The translations under genes were made by a program, and so were the position numbers. The notes below the pieces were generated by a model, which saw nothing but the letters and a program-made list of their open reading frames with translations, was not told the DNA's origin and did no database searches. This document shows, piece after piece, positions 15,514 through 24,227 of a stretch of DNA of 51,832 nucleotides. The stretch is from Pseudomonas sp. SLFW. Its GTDB lineage: Bacteria; Pseudomonadota; Gammaproteobacteria; Pseudomonadales; Pseudomonadaceae. The stretch is from contig NZ_JAAAKW010000028.1 of assembly GCF_009905615.1 (NCBI RefSeq), positions 1-51,832 of the forward strand. Direction: 5' to 3'. Each line of letters opens with the position of its first letter. Positions within the stretch are counted from its first letter, which is position 1.

Positions 15514-17784
15514 TCAGATTTTCATAACGAAGTGGTCCCAAAGGGTCCAGTCAGCGTTGCTGGTGATTTCCAGATACCGAATGCGGTTGGTACCGCTGGT
15601 GTAGGTCTCGGTCTGGTTGAGTTGCGATGGCAAGATTTTGGTACTCAGTTCCGTTCGGGAGGCGTCCAGGTAGCGGATCGCGGTGGCATTGGAAGCCACG
15701 CCATGAACGTTGAAGCTCAGGGTGGTGCAGTCGGTGTCGCACTGAAGCTCAATCACCTGACTGCCGTTTTCTCGATAACTGACTTGCAGGACCGGATTGG
15801 TGAAAAGCCCGGTATCAGCTTCGGGTGGGAGGACATAGCGCCCATCGAAGCCGGCGGCACCTGTCCCCGATACGAACCGGATCGTCATGTTCCGGGTCTT
15901 GATCAATCCCCCCGCGCTGATCAAATCGGCGTCATGCTCGTCGAAGTCGTCAATGAGCTCGCTTGGCCCTGCGGCCTGTATGAGCAGCGCTTTGCTGGCA
16001 GAGGTGCGGGTCGCTCCGTTCAAAACCACCGTGTAGTACACCTGCACCGTTTTGCCGAGGTTGGCGTCGACGTACGTCTTCGCCAGATCGAAAGGAATTT
16101 CTTTGCCGTTCCAGTTCGATGGCACCACAAACGTGTCTGTGAAAGGCGAATCTGTCGCCCAGACGACGGTGACGGTTTCCCCCGCCTGCATGGGGGTGTA
16201 ATTGACCCGGATGGTGGTGCCGTTAGCCGGTACTTTTGCGGGGTCCAGCAAATCGCCTTCGGAATGATCCACGACCGGAGCGGGCAACTGCGCGCCTGCC
16301 TGGCGAATCTGGAACGTGCTAACCGGTGAAACAATGACTGGCCCGTCACCCTTGTACAACGTGTAGCTGAGGTCCACCTTGCCATTGACCAAGGGATCGA
16401 CGAAGGTTTTGCTCACTGAGCGCGTAATGGGTTTCCCGACAACGCTTCCCGTGACGAGGACGTTGATCGTATGCACCAAAGGTGTCCCGTTGGCCGCGGT
16501 GCCGCTCCAGGAGACTTGCAATTGGTCGCCGATGGCAATCATTTCGGAGGCGTCGATATGAACCGTCGCCCCGCTCGCAGGGAGTGCGTCAGGGTCCAGA
16601 ATGCTGCCAGTCGCCTCGAGTATGCTGGGCGGTGGCAAGTTTTGTACGTCGCCAATTACCTGCACATTGGCCCTTCGGGAATACTTGGAAGGTCCTGTTG
16701 CAGGCGTGACTGTATAGCGCATGGTCGCGTAGCCCTTCGCAATCAGTTTCACCTGCGCGTTGGGCACGCTCAGGGCGATGGGCCAGCCAATGTCGTTCTC
16801 CGTAACTTTGTAGTTGAGAAGCACGTCGGGCAGCAAAGTACCGTCTGCGGTGTGTCCGCTCCAGGCCAGTTGCACCTGGTCGTCGCGCTCCATGAACGGC
16901 TGTGGCGTATCAGCCGAGGATTGAACCTGCGCATATTCTGCAGTCCCCCCTTTAAGGGTGTAGACAGGAATCTGCACCTGCACGTCGCTGTTGCCCAACA
17001 GTTTCAGGTCTATCTTGCCATCGACCACGCCTGTGCCGCTGACTCTTGGAGCCTGTAGAAAACTGTTGCCCACCTCGACGTCGGTGTCGCGCTGACGGGA
17101 CCATTTTGACCAGTTGTTGACCAGATCCCGGATCTGGTAGCGCACGATTACCTTGCCTGCGCTGGCTTCCAGCACCGCGCGCGTGACATCGAACCTGACA
17201 GGGTTGCCAACGATGACAGGTGGACTGGGAAGAATGCGTTGGCCGCCCCAGTCAAGCGTGACGTTGTCATGTGAATCCATGTTTTCGTAGGGCGCAATGG
17301 TCACCGTCAGGCTCTGAGTCGGCTCTTCGATGAGCTCTGGAATGCCCTGAATTTCAGGCAGGTCCTCATTGATGTAGGGCGTCCCTGCGTCCGGGTCTGT
17401 TCCGCCAGGGACCAGGGTTTTTACCAGCACTAATCGGACAGGCGAGCGATCAGTCGAACCGCCAATGGCTGAGGTGACCTCGTAGGCCACCTTATGTTCA
17501 CCGTCGCCAAACTGAATGATGTCGGTTGCTTTGACCAGAAAGCTGACCAGACGGGTTTCCAGTGCCTTGTCATCGACGAGGGTTGAAAGAAGGCCCTGCT
17601 CTTGCCAAAAGAGGTCGATGCGGTCCCCCGGCCCTATTTCGTTCCCGATGGGAAGCACCACTTGCACCACGATGCTGGCTTCGGGGTCTTCGTACAAATC
17701 TGTCCAGTTCAATCCGCCTTTGGCTTCCGTCGAGGGAACCCTTGGGCTGGACAGTGCTAGCGGAGTAATCGTTGAGTTGCCCAC
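15514..17784 (-). CDS. Large Ig-like tandem-module protein
   Basis: This 756-residue protein is of unknown function. The GTG at 17784 is chosen because AAGGAG lies 6 nt upstream; the longer frame has no site. No signal peptide or membrane helix is visible. About five repeated beta-sandwich modules carry a conserved core strand: GDRIDLFWQE, DNVTLDWGGQ, DQVQLAWSGHT, GDQLQVSWSGT and GETVTVVWATD. Linkers include VPGGTDPDAGTPYINEDLP and LPAPVVDHSEGDLLDPAKVP. The last 150 residues (after about 605) form a different, probably jelly-roll domain with one cysteine pair (ELQCDTDCTTLSF). It lies in the middle of the three-gene set, 41 bp before the shorter gene. Confidence 0.78.
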   Translation of the reverse strand: MGNSTITPLALSSPRVPSTEAKGGLNWTDLYEDPEASIVVQVVLPIGNEIGPGDRIDLFWQEQGLLSTLVDDKALETRLVSFLVKATDIIQFGDGEHKVAYEVTSAIGGSTDRSPVRLVLVKTLVPGGTDPDAGTPYINEDLPEIQGIPELIEEPTQSLTVTIAPYENMDSHDNVTLDWGGQRILPSPPVIVGNPVRFDVTRAVLEASAGKVIVRYQIRDLVNNWSKWSRQRDTDVEVGNSFLQAPRVSGTGVVDGKIDLKLLGNSDVQVQIPVYTLKGGTAEYAQVQSSADTPQPFMERDDQVQLAWSGHTADGTLLPDVLLNYKVTENDIGWPIALSVPNAQVKLIAKGYATMRYTVTPATGPSKYSRRANVQVIGDVQNLPPPSILEATGSILDPDALPASGATVHIDASEMIAIGDQLQVSWSGTAANGTPLVHTINVLVTGSVVGKPITRSVSKTFVDPLVNGKVDLSYTLYKGDGPVIVSPVSTFQIRQAGAQLPAPVVDHSEGDLLDPAKVPANGTTIRVNYTPMQAGETVTVVWATDSPFTDTFVVPSNWNGKEIPFDLAKTYVDANLGKTVQVYYTVVLNGATRTSASKALLIQAAGPSELIDDFDEHDADLISAGGLIKTRNMTIRFVSGTGAAGFDGRYVLPPEADTGLFTNPVLQVSYRENGSQVIELQCDTDCTTLSFNVHGVASNATAIRYLDASRTELSTKILPSQLNQTETYTSGTNRIRYLEITSNADWTLWDHFVMKI

Positions 17785-17836
17785 AGAACGCTCCTTGTGC
17801 CGTGAAAGGTGAATCGTGCTTGTTGACGTGATTGCC

Positions 17837-17862
17837 GTGGGCCAGAACGGATTCCGGCCCAC
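17837..17862. other. Intercistronic hairpin between two Ig-like genes
   Basis: GTGGGCC and GGCCCAC form a perfect 7-bp stem around a 12-base loop in the 102-bp gap between the 675- and 756-residue protein genes. On the minus-strand transcript it has no following U-run, so it is more likely an mRNA-processing or stability element, or a weak attenuator, than a terminator. Confidence 0.55.
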
Positions 17863-17886
17863 GCCGGTGATGATTGCACTGCCGAC

Positions 17887-19914
17887 TTAAGGCACGTAGC
17901 TGGAGCAATCAGGATCGTTCGGGCGTTTCACGTCGCAATACGCCGACGCTGAGTTGGATTGTGATGAACCCTTGGCGTTTTTGAACACAACGTACGCCTG
18001 CACATGGCCCCTGCTGCAGACCGCAAAGTGGTACAGCGCCGACACGTTAAAGGTGTAAGTGCCTGCTCGGATGTCTGCTTGCGTCAAGGTGTACACCGGT
18101 TCATAAGTCGCACCGGGGACCAGCGATCCGCCTGTGAGCCTGTCATACCCACTGAAGAACAACTGCACGGTGTCGCCAGGTTCGACATTTACGTAATCGA
18201 CTTTGGTCACGACCGGGTTATAGCGACCGCTGGCGGGGCCAATCAGTTGGTCCTGCCCAATCGCGTCGTTTTCATTCAAAACGGTGAAAACGGGAACATC
18301 GATGGTCCCACTGCCGGGCAGCTCGTCCGGCCCGACGACCTTGACCCGTGCAGACGGGGCAATGGCACTGTTCCCGTTTGGCGGTGCAACGCTCGGGCGC
18401 GTGATGGTGTAGCAGACAGGAATATCAATGCCCGACCCCTCTGCCTGGACTGTGGCAGCAGGAACGGTCACGACCAGGTCGATCGCATCGTCGATGTCTT
18501 GCTGCACGATCGTGCGTGTGATGGTCTTGGCGATTTGGGAACCCCATGTCACTTCAATTTCGTCGTCCAGTTCGTAGATGTCATCACCGGCAACATCCAG
18601 CCAAGAGATGATGACGCGCGCGTCCTGATCGAAGTCTTCCGGCGGAATGACGTTGTCTTCTCCCGGCGGTGGCGGGTCGCCGGCGCTGGCGCTTCGTGCG
18701 ATCAGCGGCTTCAGGTTTTCGTTGATGGGGGTCGTGGGGTCCGGGTCCGGGCCGCCGGGAATTCTCAGGTCCACCTTGACGGTGTTGATGTCGGACGTCC
18801 CGACGGAAACGCCATTTCGAAAGACTTCAAACGTGACATCGACGGTCCCTTGTTCGGTCTCTGCAATCACCAGACTGTAAGCGAGATCAATCGTAATGAA
18901 CGGGTCGTTCCCTAAATCGGCAGCGGTCAGCGGGTATTTCGATGAAGTCTGGCTGCCCCAGTGAACCATGATCTCGTCCCCGGCCTGAGCCAGGTCGAAT
19001 TTAGTAATGCCCACCTTGGTTCCGGCGCGCGCTTCTGCTTCATCCAGCAAACCCGAATCCGGGGCGGCGCCGGAATCCGGCTCTGCTTGGGGGACGGTGG
19101 GTGCTGGAATCACGGACGGCGTGGTATGCAACTGGATGTCAAACACCTGGCTATTTGAACCTGCGAAATTTCCAGATTTGTCCGTCACCTTGTAAAAGAA
19201 AGAGGCGGGCCCGTTGCCAGCGGCTTCAAGCTCGGTCTCCAGGTAGGCGAGCCGAATAAACCCCTCGACCGGGTCTGGATCAACCGTCAGTTCTTCCGAA
19301 TGACAAGGTGTTGTGTTGATCCACAGCTCGATGGTGTCGCCTCTGGCGATGCCTTCATAGTGGGCCAATTGCACGGGGAGTTGGCCCTCTTGGATGTTGG
19401 CATCGACGATCATTTTGCTGACCTCGACTTCTGGCGGGAACGTCAGCAAGGGCAGCGCGCTACCGCCCGGCGCCTCGGTATCGACGCGCACAGTGTGCCG
19501 AAGCGTCCAGTCGTTCACGCCCCCTGGGAATGATCTGGCCCTCACCCGGATGATGTAGACGCCGTGGAGCAGAAGCGCTTTAGGGACATAAAGTTTGAAC
19601 ACGGTAGTGGTATCAGCGGCCTCTGCATCCGTTACGTCGTGCCGTGTGCCGATGAGATTAGTGTCACCAGGATCGTTCGGATCACCCGGGGCAAACGACT
19701 TCCAGGCGATTTGCAGACGCATCTGTTCCTCGACACCGTTCCACCAGGGCAAATTGATTTCCAGGTCATTTTCGAGCGTCTTTATGTGCAGTAACCCGTC
19801 GTAATCCGGGATAGCTTCCGGAATTGTGAGTGATGGGGCGTCCAGGTCATTTGCAGTAAATGGATCGATCCTGCAAGTGCCTTGCCTGAGTACACGACTT
19901 TGCAAAATGGTCAT
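17887..19914 (-). CDS. Large Ig-like tandem-module protein, first of the operon
   Basis: This 675-residue protein is of unknown function. The ATG at 19914 has GGAG 6 nt upstream; a longer frame exists but lacks a site. The start MTILQSRVLRQG is not a signal peptide. Four to five beta-sandwich modules are recognisable by a core strand after an acidic turn (GDTIELWINTT, GDEIMVHWGSQ, DEIEVTWGSQ, GDTVQLFFSGY). They are separated by linkers such as VDTEAPGGSALPLLTFP and VDLRIPGGPDPDPTTPINEN, the latter closely matching a linker of the next gene. A C-terminal segment holds several cysteines (AVCSRGHV, AYCDVKRPNDPDC). It is the promoter-proximal gene of the set. Confidence 0.78.
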   Translation of the reverse strand: MTILQSRVLRQGTCRIDPFTANDLDAPSLTIPEAIPDYDGLLHIKTLENDLEINLPWWNGVEEQMRLQIAWKSFAPGDPNDPGDTNLIGTRHDVTDAEAADTTTVFKLYVPKALLLHGVYIIRVRARSFPGGVNDWTLRHTVRVDTEAPGGSALPLLTFPPEVEVSKMIVDANIQEGQLPVQLAHYEGIARGDTIELWINTTPCHSEELTVDPDPVEGFIRLAYLETELEAAGNGPASFFYKVTDKSGNFAGSNSQVFDIQLHTTPSVIPAPTVPQAEPDSGAAPDSGLLDEAEARAGTKVGITKFDLAQAGDEIMVHWGSQTSSKYPLTAADLGNDPFITIDLAYSLVIAETEQGTVDVTFEVFRNGVSVGTSDINTVKVDLRIPGGPDPDPTTPINENLKPLIARSASAGDPPPPGEDNVIPPEDFDQDARVIISWLDVAGDDIYELDDEIEVTWGSQIAKTITRTIVQQDIDDAIDLVVTVPAATVQAEGSGIDIPVCYTITRPSVAPPNGNSAIAPSARVKVVGPDELPGSGTIDVPVFTVLNENDAIGQDQLIGPASGRYNPVVTKVDYVNVEPGDTVQLFFSGYDRLTGGSLVPGATYEPVYTLTQADIRAGTYTFNVSALYHFAVCSRGHVQAYVVFKNAKGSSQSNSASAYCDVKRPNDPDCSSYVP

Positions 19915-20381
19915 ATGTATCTCCTGCTTCCATTGATTAACTGGCTGACATTCCGTTATCGCGTGAGCCACACCGTGCGTGAAATGTGTGCTTCCAGTAC
20001 CTCGTGCCGAAACGTGATAGTCCGCTCCGCTAGCTGTTGGATAAGCGCGGTTCGAGACAAGCAATGTATTGAGTCAATAAGGCCGGTTGACGGGGCTACC
20101 CAAAAAGGGCATTACATGCGGCCTTGTTCTCAGCGTAGCAGCGGGCCGACGCTGAACAGAGGGTGGGGATATGATCTTTCGCGATAACCCGGATGACTAA
20201 AATTGCGAGCCTGTTTCATTAAGTATTCGCGATAAAAGCACGGCTTGTAATCGCGAAAAGATCGAAGGTCATAACTGCCTGTTTATATTTCCTGCGCTTA
20301 AATAAGAAATGTCCTACAAGCATGATTTCATTGTCTTCTCATAATGTGTGCCACTTCTTAAAAGATAAGGCAGGACAGCGA
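19915..20381. promoter_or_regulatory. Divergent regulatory region with repeated TTCGCGATAA motif
   Basis: This 467-bp gene-free stretch separates the Ig-like operon from the autotransporter. The part next to the autotransporter (about 20190-20400) is clearly AT-richer than the surroundings. TTCGCGATAA occurs at 20178-20187 and 20226-20235 (48 bp apart), an inverted near-copy TAATCGCGAA at 20249-20258, and a partial inverted copy TTATCGCG at 19956-19963. Such repetition suggests a regulator-binding site, but no consensus I know matches it fully. No clear -35/-10 pair can be named. Confidence 0.5.
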
Positions 20382-22991
20382 ATGTCTGTACATTTTCCAA
20401 AATCAACGATGGCACTCTCAATTGGTTTGGCATTATTCATGGTTCAACAGCAGGCCACGGCACGCACGCTCAATGGCTCAATTGAAACGATTGAGAGCGG
20501 CGCCCCAGTCGAAAGCTGGACCCTTCTCAATCAGGCCATACTGACCGTCAACGGCGCGACGACGGGGGGCATTAACGTGTCGAGCGGATCAGTGGTCAAT
20601 CTGAATCCCAACGCGCTGGTTCAATCGGGTGGCGTTGGCGTCGCCTTGAACCAGGCCACCGGTGTTTTCAACGGAGCGCGTATCGAGAGTACCGGCGACT
20701 TCGGCCTCTTTCTGAATACCGACCTGGCGGGCACCCGCGGCACGGTTGCCAATGTCACGGACAGCACGATCATCGGTCAGGAGCGCGGAGTCAGCGTCGC
20801 GGCAGGCGATGTCACCCTTTCGGGCAGCACCGTCCAGGGAAACAGCGCAGGCGGAACGGGGTTTCTCAATGGCGGTATCGGGATAGCGCTCTTCAACGGG
20901 AACGCCACGATCACCGATCAAAGCTCCATCACGGGTGAACAGAACGGCATTCTGGTCAGCCCTGATGCGTCACTGCCCAGCCAGCAGAGCACCATCATCG
21001 TCGACAACTCCTCGGTCACCGGGACCAACGGCAGCGCCATCATCGTCGGGTCATTCCGCAACACCCTGGCCTCGTCGGCCGATATCACCCTCCGCAATGG
21101 CTCGACGCTGAGCGGTGGCAATGGCGTGATTCTCGAAGTCGCCAACAACTCCAGCGCAACGATCCTCGTCGATGACAGCCTGCTCACCGGGGATGTGCTG
21201 ATCGGCGATGGCTCGACGGGCGCGTTGACGCTGCAAAACAACGCTGGCATCACGGGGAATATCACCAATGTCGCGAACTTGAACCTCAACAACAACGCTT
21301 CGGTGACGGGAAACATTACGCGGGCCAATACGCTCAACGTTCTCAATGGGTCGCGCATCGAAGGCGATGTCAGCGACGTGACGACACTCATTGCCAACGG
21401 GAACGTCTCGACCGCCGGGACGATCAGTCGTGTCGCCACATTCGATGCGCTGAACGGCGCCCGGATTGCCAGTGACGTTGCGGACGTCACGAATCTGAGC
21501 GTGACGGCCAATTCGTCGGCGACGGGCAACATTACCCGTGTCCAGACGTTCAACGTCGACGGCAACTCCAGCGTCTCTGGGGATGTAAGCGATGTTCAGA
21601 CCTTCAATCTTTCCGGCAACTCGCAGCTCGGCGGCAAGCTTGAGAATGTCGCCCAGCTGAATTTGAACAACTCCACGTGGACCACCCCTGACGGCCAGGG
21701 TGTCAGCCACCTGAACATGAACGCAGGCACGGTGAAGCTGGGAGCAGGGGAGGGTACGTTCCAGACCCTGAATCTCGATTCGTTGTCGGGTAATGGCCGG
21801 TTCATCATGGACACCAACCTCGGCGGTCGTGAGGGCGACCTCGTCAACGTTTCCGGGCAGGCGAGCGGGGATTACGCGTTGCTGGTGAAGAACACCGGGA
21901 TTGACCCGATCAAGGGTGATCCGGATCAGCAGGTTGTGCACACCGGCACCGGAAGCACGGCGGGTTTCAGTCTGGTCGGCGGCCAGGTCGACTTCGGTAC
22001 GTTCGCCTACCAGCTCGAACAGCGTGAAGGCACGGATTGGTACCTGGTGCAGAAATTCGACGATGACGGCAACCCGATCGTGACGCCTGGCACCGAATCC
22101 GTGATTGGTCTGTTCAGCGCTGCCCCCACCGTCTGGTATGGCGAACTGAGCACCTTGCGCAGTCGCATGGGCGAGCTTCGCTACGGTGAGGCTCAGGGTG
22201 GCGCGTGGACGCGGGCATACGGCAACAAATACAACATGTCGGCGGCCGGCGGCACGGCGTATCAACAGAATCAGCACGGCGTTTCGTTCGGTGTCGATGC
22301 ACCGTTGCCGGTTTCTAGCGGGCAGTGGCTGATTGGCCTGTTGGCGGGCTACAGCCGTTCGGACCTGGACATCGCCGCCGGCACGTCCGGGCATGTTGAC
22401 AGCTACTACGTTGGCGCTTACACCACGTGGCTGTCAGACAGCGGTTATTACGTCGACGCAGTGCTCAAGGCCAACCGCTTCAAAAACTCATCTGACGTGC
22501 GCATGAGCGACGGGACCAAGACCGACGGCGACTACAACACCAATGGCATCGGGACATCGGTCGAAGTCGGCAAGCACATCAAGCTGCAAGACAATTGGTT
22601 CGTCGAGCCTTTCGGCCAGATTTCATCCCTGTGGGTGCAGGGTGAAAGCTACTCGCTGGACAACGGCATGCACGCCAGCAGCAACAAGGCGGATTCGTTT
22701 CTCGGCAAAGTCGGGACGACCGTTGGGCGTAATTTCCCGATGGAAAGAGGCGGATACGTCCAGCCTTATATGAAGGTCGCCTTGGCTCACGAGTTCGCCA
22801 ACGCCAATCGGGTGAAGGTGAACGACAACAGCTTCAGCAATGACCTGTCGGGCAGCCGAGGAGAAATGGGCGCCGGTGTGGCCGCTCAATTGACCGAGGT
22901 TCTGCAACTGCACGCCGACATCGATTACAGCAACGGACAAAACATCGAGCAGCCTTGGGGTGTGAACGTGGGCCTGCGCTACAGCTGGTAA
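20382..22991 (+). CDS. Autotransporter (type V secretion) with repeat passenger
   Basis: This 869-residue autotransporter starts at the ATG at 20382, which has AGGA just upstream and gives a clean signal peptide (MSVHFPKSTMALSIGLALFM, cleavage likely after ATA). The passenger (about 28-590) is a predicted beta-helix rich in Asn, Gly, Ser and Thr, with eight consecutive 18-residue rungs at 293-436. A pertactin-like C-terminal part follows, then an autotransporter beta-barrel (about 605-869) that ends in GVNVGLRYSW with the terminal aromatic residue recognised by BAM. No protease triad is evident, so an adhesin-like role is likely. A terminator follows at once. It is divergent from the Ig-like operon. 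Confidence 0.9.
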   Translation: MSVHFPKSTMALSIGLALFMVQQQATARTLNGSIETIESGAPVESWTLLNQAILTVNGATTGGINVSSGSVVNLNPNALVQSGGVGVALNQATGVFNGARIESTGDFGLFLNTDLAGTRGTVANVTDSTIIGQERGVSVAAGDVTLSGSTVQGNSAGGTGFLNGGIGIALFNGNATITDQSSITGEQNGILVSPDASLPSQQSTIIVDNSSVTGTNGSAIIVGSFRNTLASSADITLRNGSTLSGGNGVILEVANNSSATILVDDSLLTGDVLIGDGSTGALTLQNNAGITGNITNVANLNLNNNASVTGNITRANTLNVLNGSRIEGDVSDVTTLIANGNVSTAGTISRVATFDALNGARIASDVADVTNLSVTANSSATGNITRVQTFNVDGNSSVSGDVSDVQTFNLSGNSQLGGKLENVAQLNLNNSTWTTPDGQGVSHLNMNAGTVKLGAGEGTFQTLNLDSLSGNGRFIMDTNLGGREGDLVNVSGQASGDYALLVKNTGIDPIKGDPDQQVVHTGTGSTAGFSLVGGQVDFGTFAYQLEQREGTDWYLVQKFDDDGNPIVTPGTESVIGLFSAAPTVWYGELSTLRSRMGELRYGEAQGGAWTRAYGNKYNMSAAGGTAYQQNQHGVSFGVDAPLPVSSGQWLIGLLAGYSRSDLDIAAGTSGHVDSYYVGAYTTWLSDSGYYVDAVLKANRFKNSSDVRMSDGTKTDGDYNTNGIGTSVEVGKHIKLQDNWFVEPFGQISSLWVQGESYSLDNGMHASSNKADSFLGKVGTTVGRNFPMERGGYVQPYMKVALAHEFANANRVKVNDNSFSNDLSGSRGEMGAGVAAQLTEVLQLHADIDYSNGQNIEQPWGVNVGLRYSW
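21258..21689 (+). repeat. Eight in-frame 54-bp repeats (18-residue beta-helix rungs)
   Basis: Eight consecutive units of exactly 18 codons run from residue 293 to 436 of the autotransporter. Examples are NITNVANLNLNNNASVTG, NITRANTLNVLNGSRIEG, DVSDVTTLIANGNVSTAG and NITRVQTFNVDGNSSVSG. Units tend to alternate between an N/T-I-T/S-R start and a D-V-S/A-D-V start, hinting at an ancestral 36-residue double rung. DNA identity between units is moderate, so the array is old. Confidence 0.9.
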
Positions 22992-23019
22992 CGAAGACGC
23001 AAACATTTGGTGTCATGGC

Positions 23020-23043
23020 AGGGGTCTTCAAGGCCCCTTTTTT
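23020..23043 (+). terminator. Terminator of the autotransporter gene
   Basis: AGGGGTCTTCAAGGCCCCT folds into an 8-bp stem with one G-U pair and a 3-base loop, followed by six T residues, 28 bp after the stop codon. The rest of the 304-bp gap before the RIO kinase gene (23044-23295) shows no convincing gene or signal. Confidence 0.88.
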
Positions 23044-23295
23044 CTTGTTCTGGCACAACTTCCCATGACCGAATCGGTGGAGAGCGTCAGGAACCATTTT
23101 CTTGCGCCAGGATACGAAGCCTCAGGGGCGACAGTCCGACACCCGGCATGAAAGCTGCTTGCCATGATTCAGGGAACGTATGGTTGGCAATTGAATCCAT
23201 GACTCAATCCACATGCCCCTACTCGCTGGCAGAGGATTGCCGTATAACGAGCAACAATCGCGTGTTTGGCAACGAAGGACCCACAATAAAAGCTG

Positions 23296-24189
23296 ATGAA
23301 GACTCCAAAACGCATTGAACCCCTGATCGAAGACGGTCTGGTAGACGAGGTGCTGCGCCCGCTGATGAGCGGTAAAGAGGCAGCTGTTTATGTGGTGCGC
23401 TGCGGCAAAGAACTGCGCTGCGCAAAGGTTTACAAGGAGGCGAACAAACGCAGTTTCCGTCAGGCGGCGGAATATCAGGAGGGCCGCAAGGTCCGCAACA
23501 GTCGGGATGCCCGGGCGATGGCCAAGGGTTCAAAGTTTGGGCGCAAGGAAACCGAGGATGCCTGGCAAAACGCCGAGGTGGCGGCTTTATTCCGGTTGGC
23601 GAGTGCGGGCGTGAGAGTGCCCAAGCCCTACGACTTCCTCGATGGTGTGTTGCTGATGGAGATGGTCTCGGACGAATACGGCGATGCGGCGCCGCGTCTG
23701 AATGACGTCACCCTCGAACCGGATCAGGCTCGTGAGTATCACGCATTTCTGATCCAACAGATCGTGCTGATGCTGTGTACCGGTCTGGTGCACGGTGACC
23801 TGTCCGAGTTCAACGTGCTGTTGTCACCGGACGGCCCGGTCATCATCGACTTGCCCCAGGCGGTGGATGCGGCGGGCAACAACCATGCGTTCAGCATGCT
23901 CGAACGCGACGTGGGCAACATGGCTTCGTACTTCGGACGTTTCGCACCGGAGCTGAAGAAAACCCGCTTTGCCAAAGAAATGTGGGCTTACTATCAGGCG
24001 GGCACTTTGTCGCCAGCGACTGTGCTCACAGGAGAGTTCGACGACCCGGACGAAGAGGCTGACGTTGGCAGCGTGCTGCGTGAGATTGAGGCCGCGCAGC
24101 GTGACGAAGCGCGGCGTCAGGCGGCAAGGGCGGCAGACGATGCACCCCCGAACAAAGCCGAAGAACCGCCTCCGCCGTGGATGCAGTGA
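23296..24189 (+). CDS. RIO-type serine/threonine kinase
   Basis: This 297-residue protein of the RIO1 kinase family has an ATP-binding glycine-poor loop (MSGKEAAVYVV), the phosphate-anchoring lysine K44 in CAKVYKEA, catalytic D168 and N173 in HGDLSEFNVLL, and metal-binding D185 in IIDLPQAVD. The C-terminus is charged and low-complexity. RIO kinases mature ribosomal small subunits in archaea and eukaryotes; bacterial members are common in Proteobacteria but their substrate is unclear. The ATG has only a weak upstream purine run. A terminator follows, so it is probably a single-gene unit. Confidence 0.87.
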   Translation: MKTPKRIEPLIEDGLVDEVLRPLMSGKEAAVYVVRCGKELRCAKVYKEANKRSFRQAAEYQEGRKVRNSRDARAMAKGSKFGRKETEDAWQNAEVAALFRLASAGVRVPKPYDFLDGVLLMEMVSDEYGDAAPRLNDVTLEPDQAREYHAFLIQQIVLMLCTGLVHGDLSEFNVLLSPDGPVIIDLPQAVDAAGNNHAFSMLERDVGNMASYFGRFAPELKKTRFAKEMWAYYQAGTLSPATVLTGEFDDPDEEADVGSVLREIEAAQRDEARRQAARAADDAPPNKAEEPPPPWMQ

Positions 24190-24203
24190 ACGGTTGATGT
24201 GAT

Positions 24204-24227
24204 AGCCCGACCCAGGTCGGGCTTTTT
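24204..24227 (+). terminator. Terminator after the RIO kinase gene
   Basis: AGCCCGACCCAGGTCGGGCT forms an 8-bp stem followed by T residues to 24227. It ends on the first base of the cueR stop codon on the other strand, so the two convergent transcripts are packed tightly. The minus strand lacks a U-run after the stem. Confidence 0.88.

Noticed and set aside
17837..17862. Rho-independent terminator inside the Ig-like operon
   Set aside because: The stem is good but no U-run follows on the minus strand.
21258..21689. Tandem DNA repeats as a CRISPR or satellite
   Set aside because: The 54-bp period is in frame and only the protein pattern is regular.
21051..22394. Open frame of 447 codons on the minus strand
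   Set aside because: Antisense to the autotransporter; Arg/Val-rich shadow of its repeats.
23007..23295. Small plus-strand open frame before the RIO kinase gene
   Set aside because: It begins at the autotransporter terminator, has no ribosome site and overlaps the kinase start out of frame.
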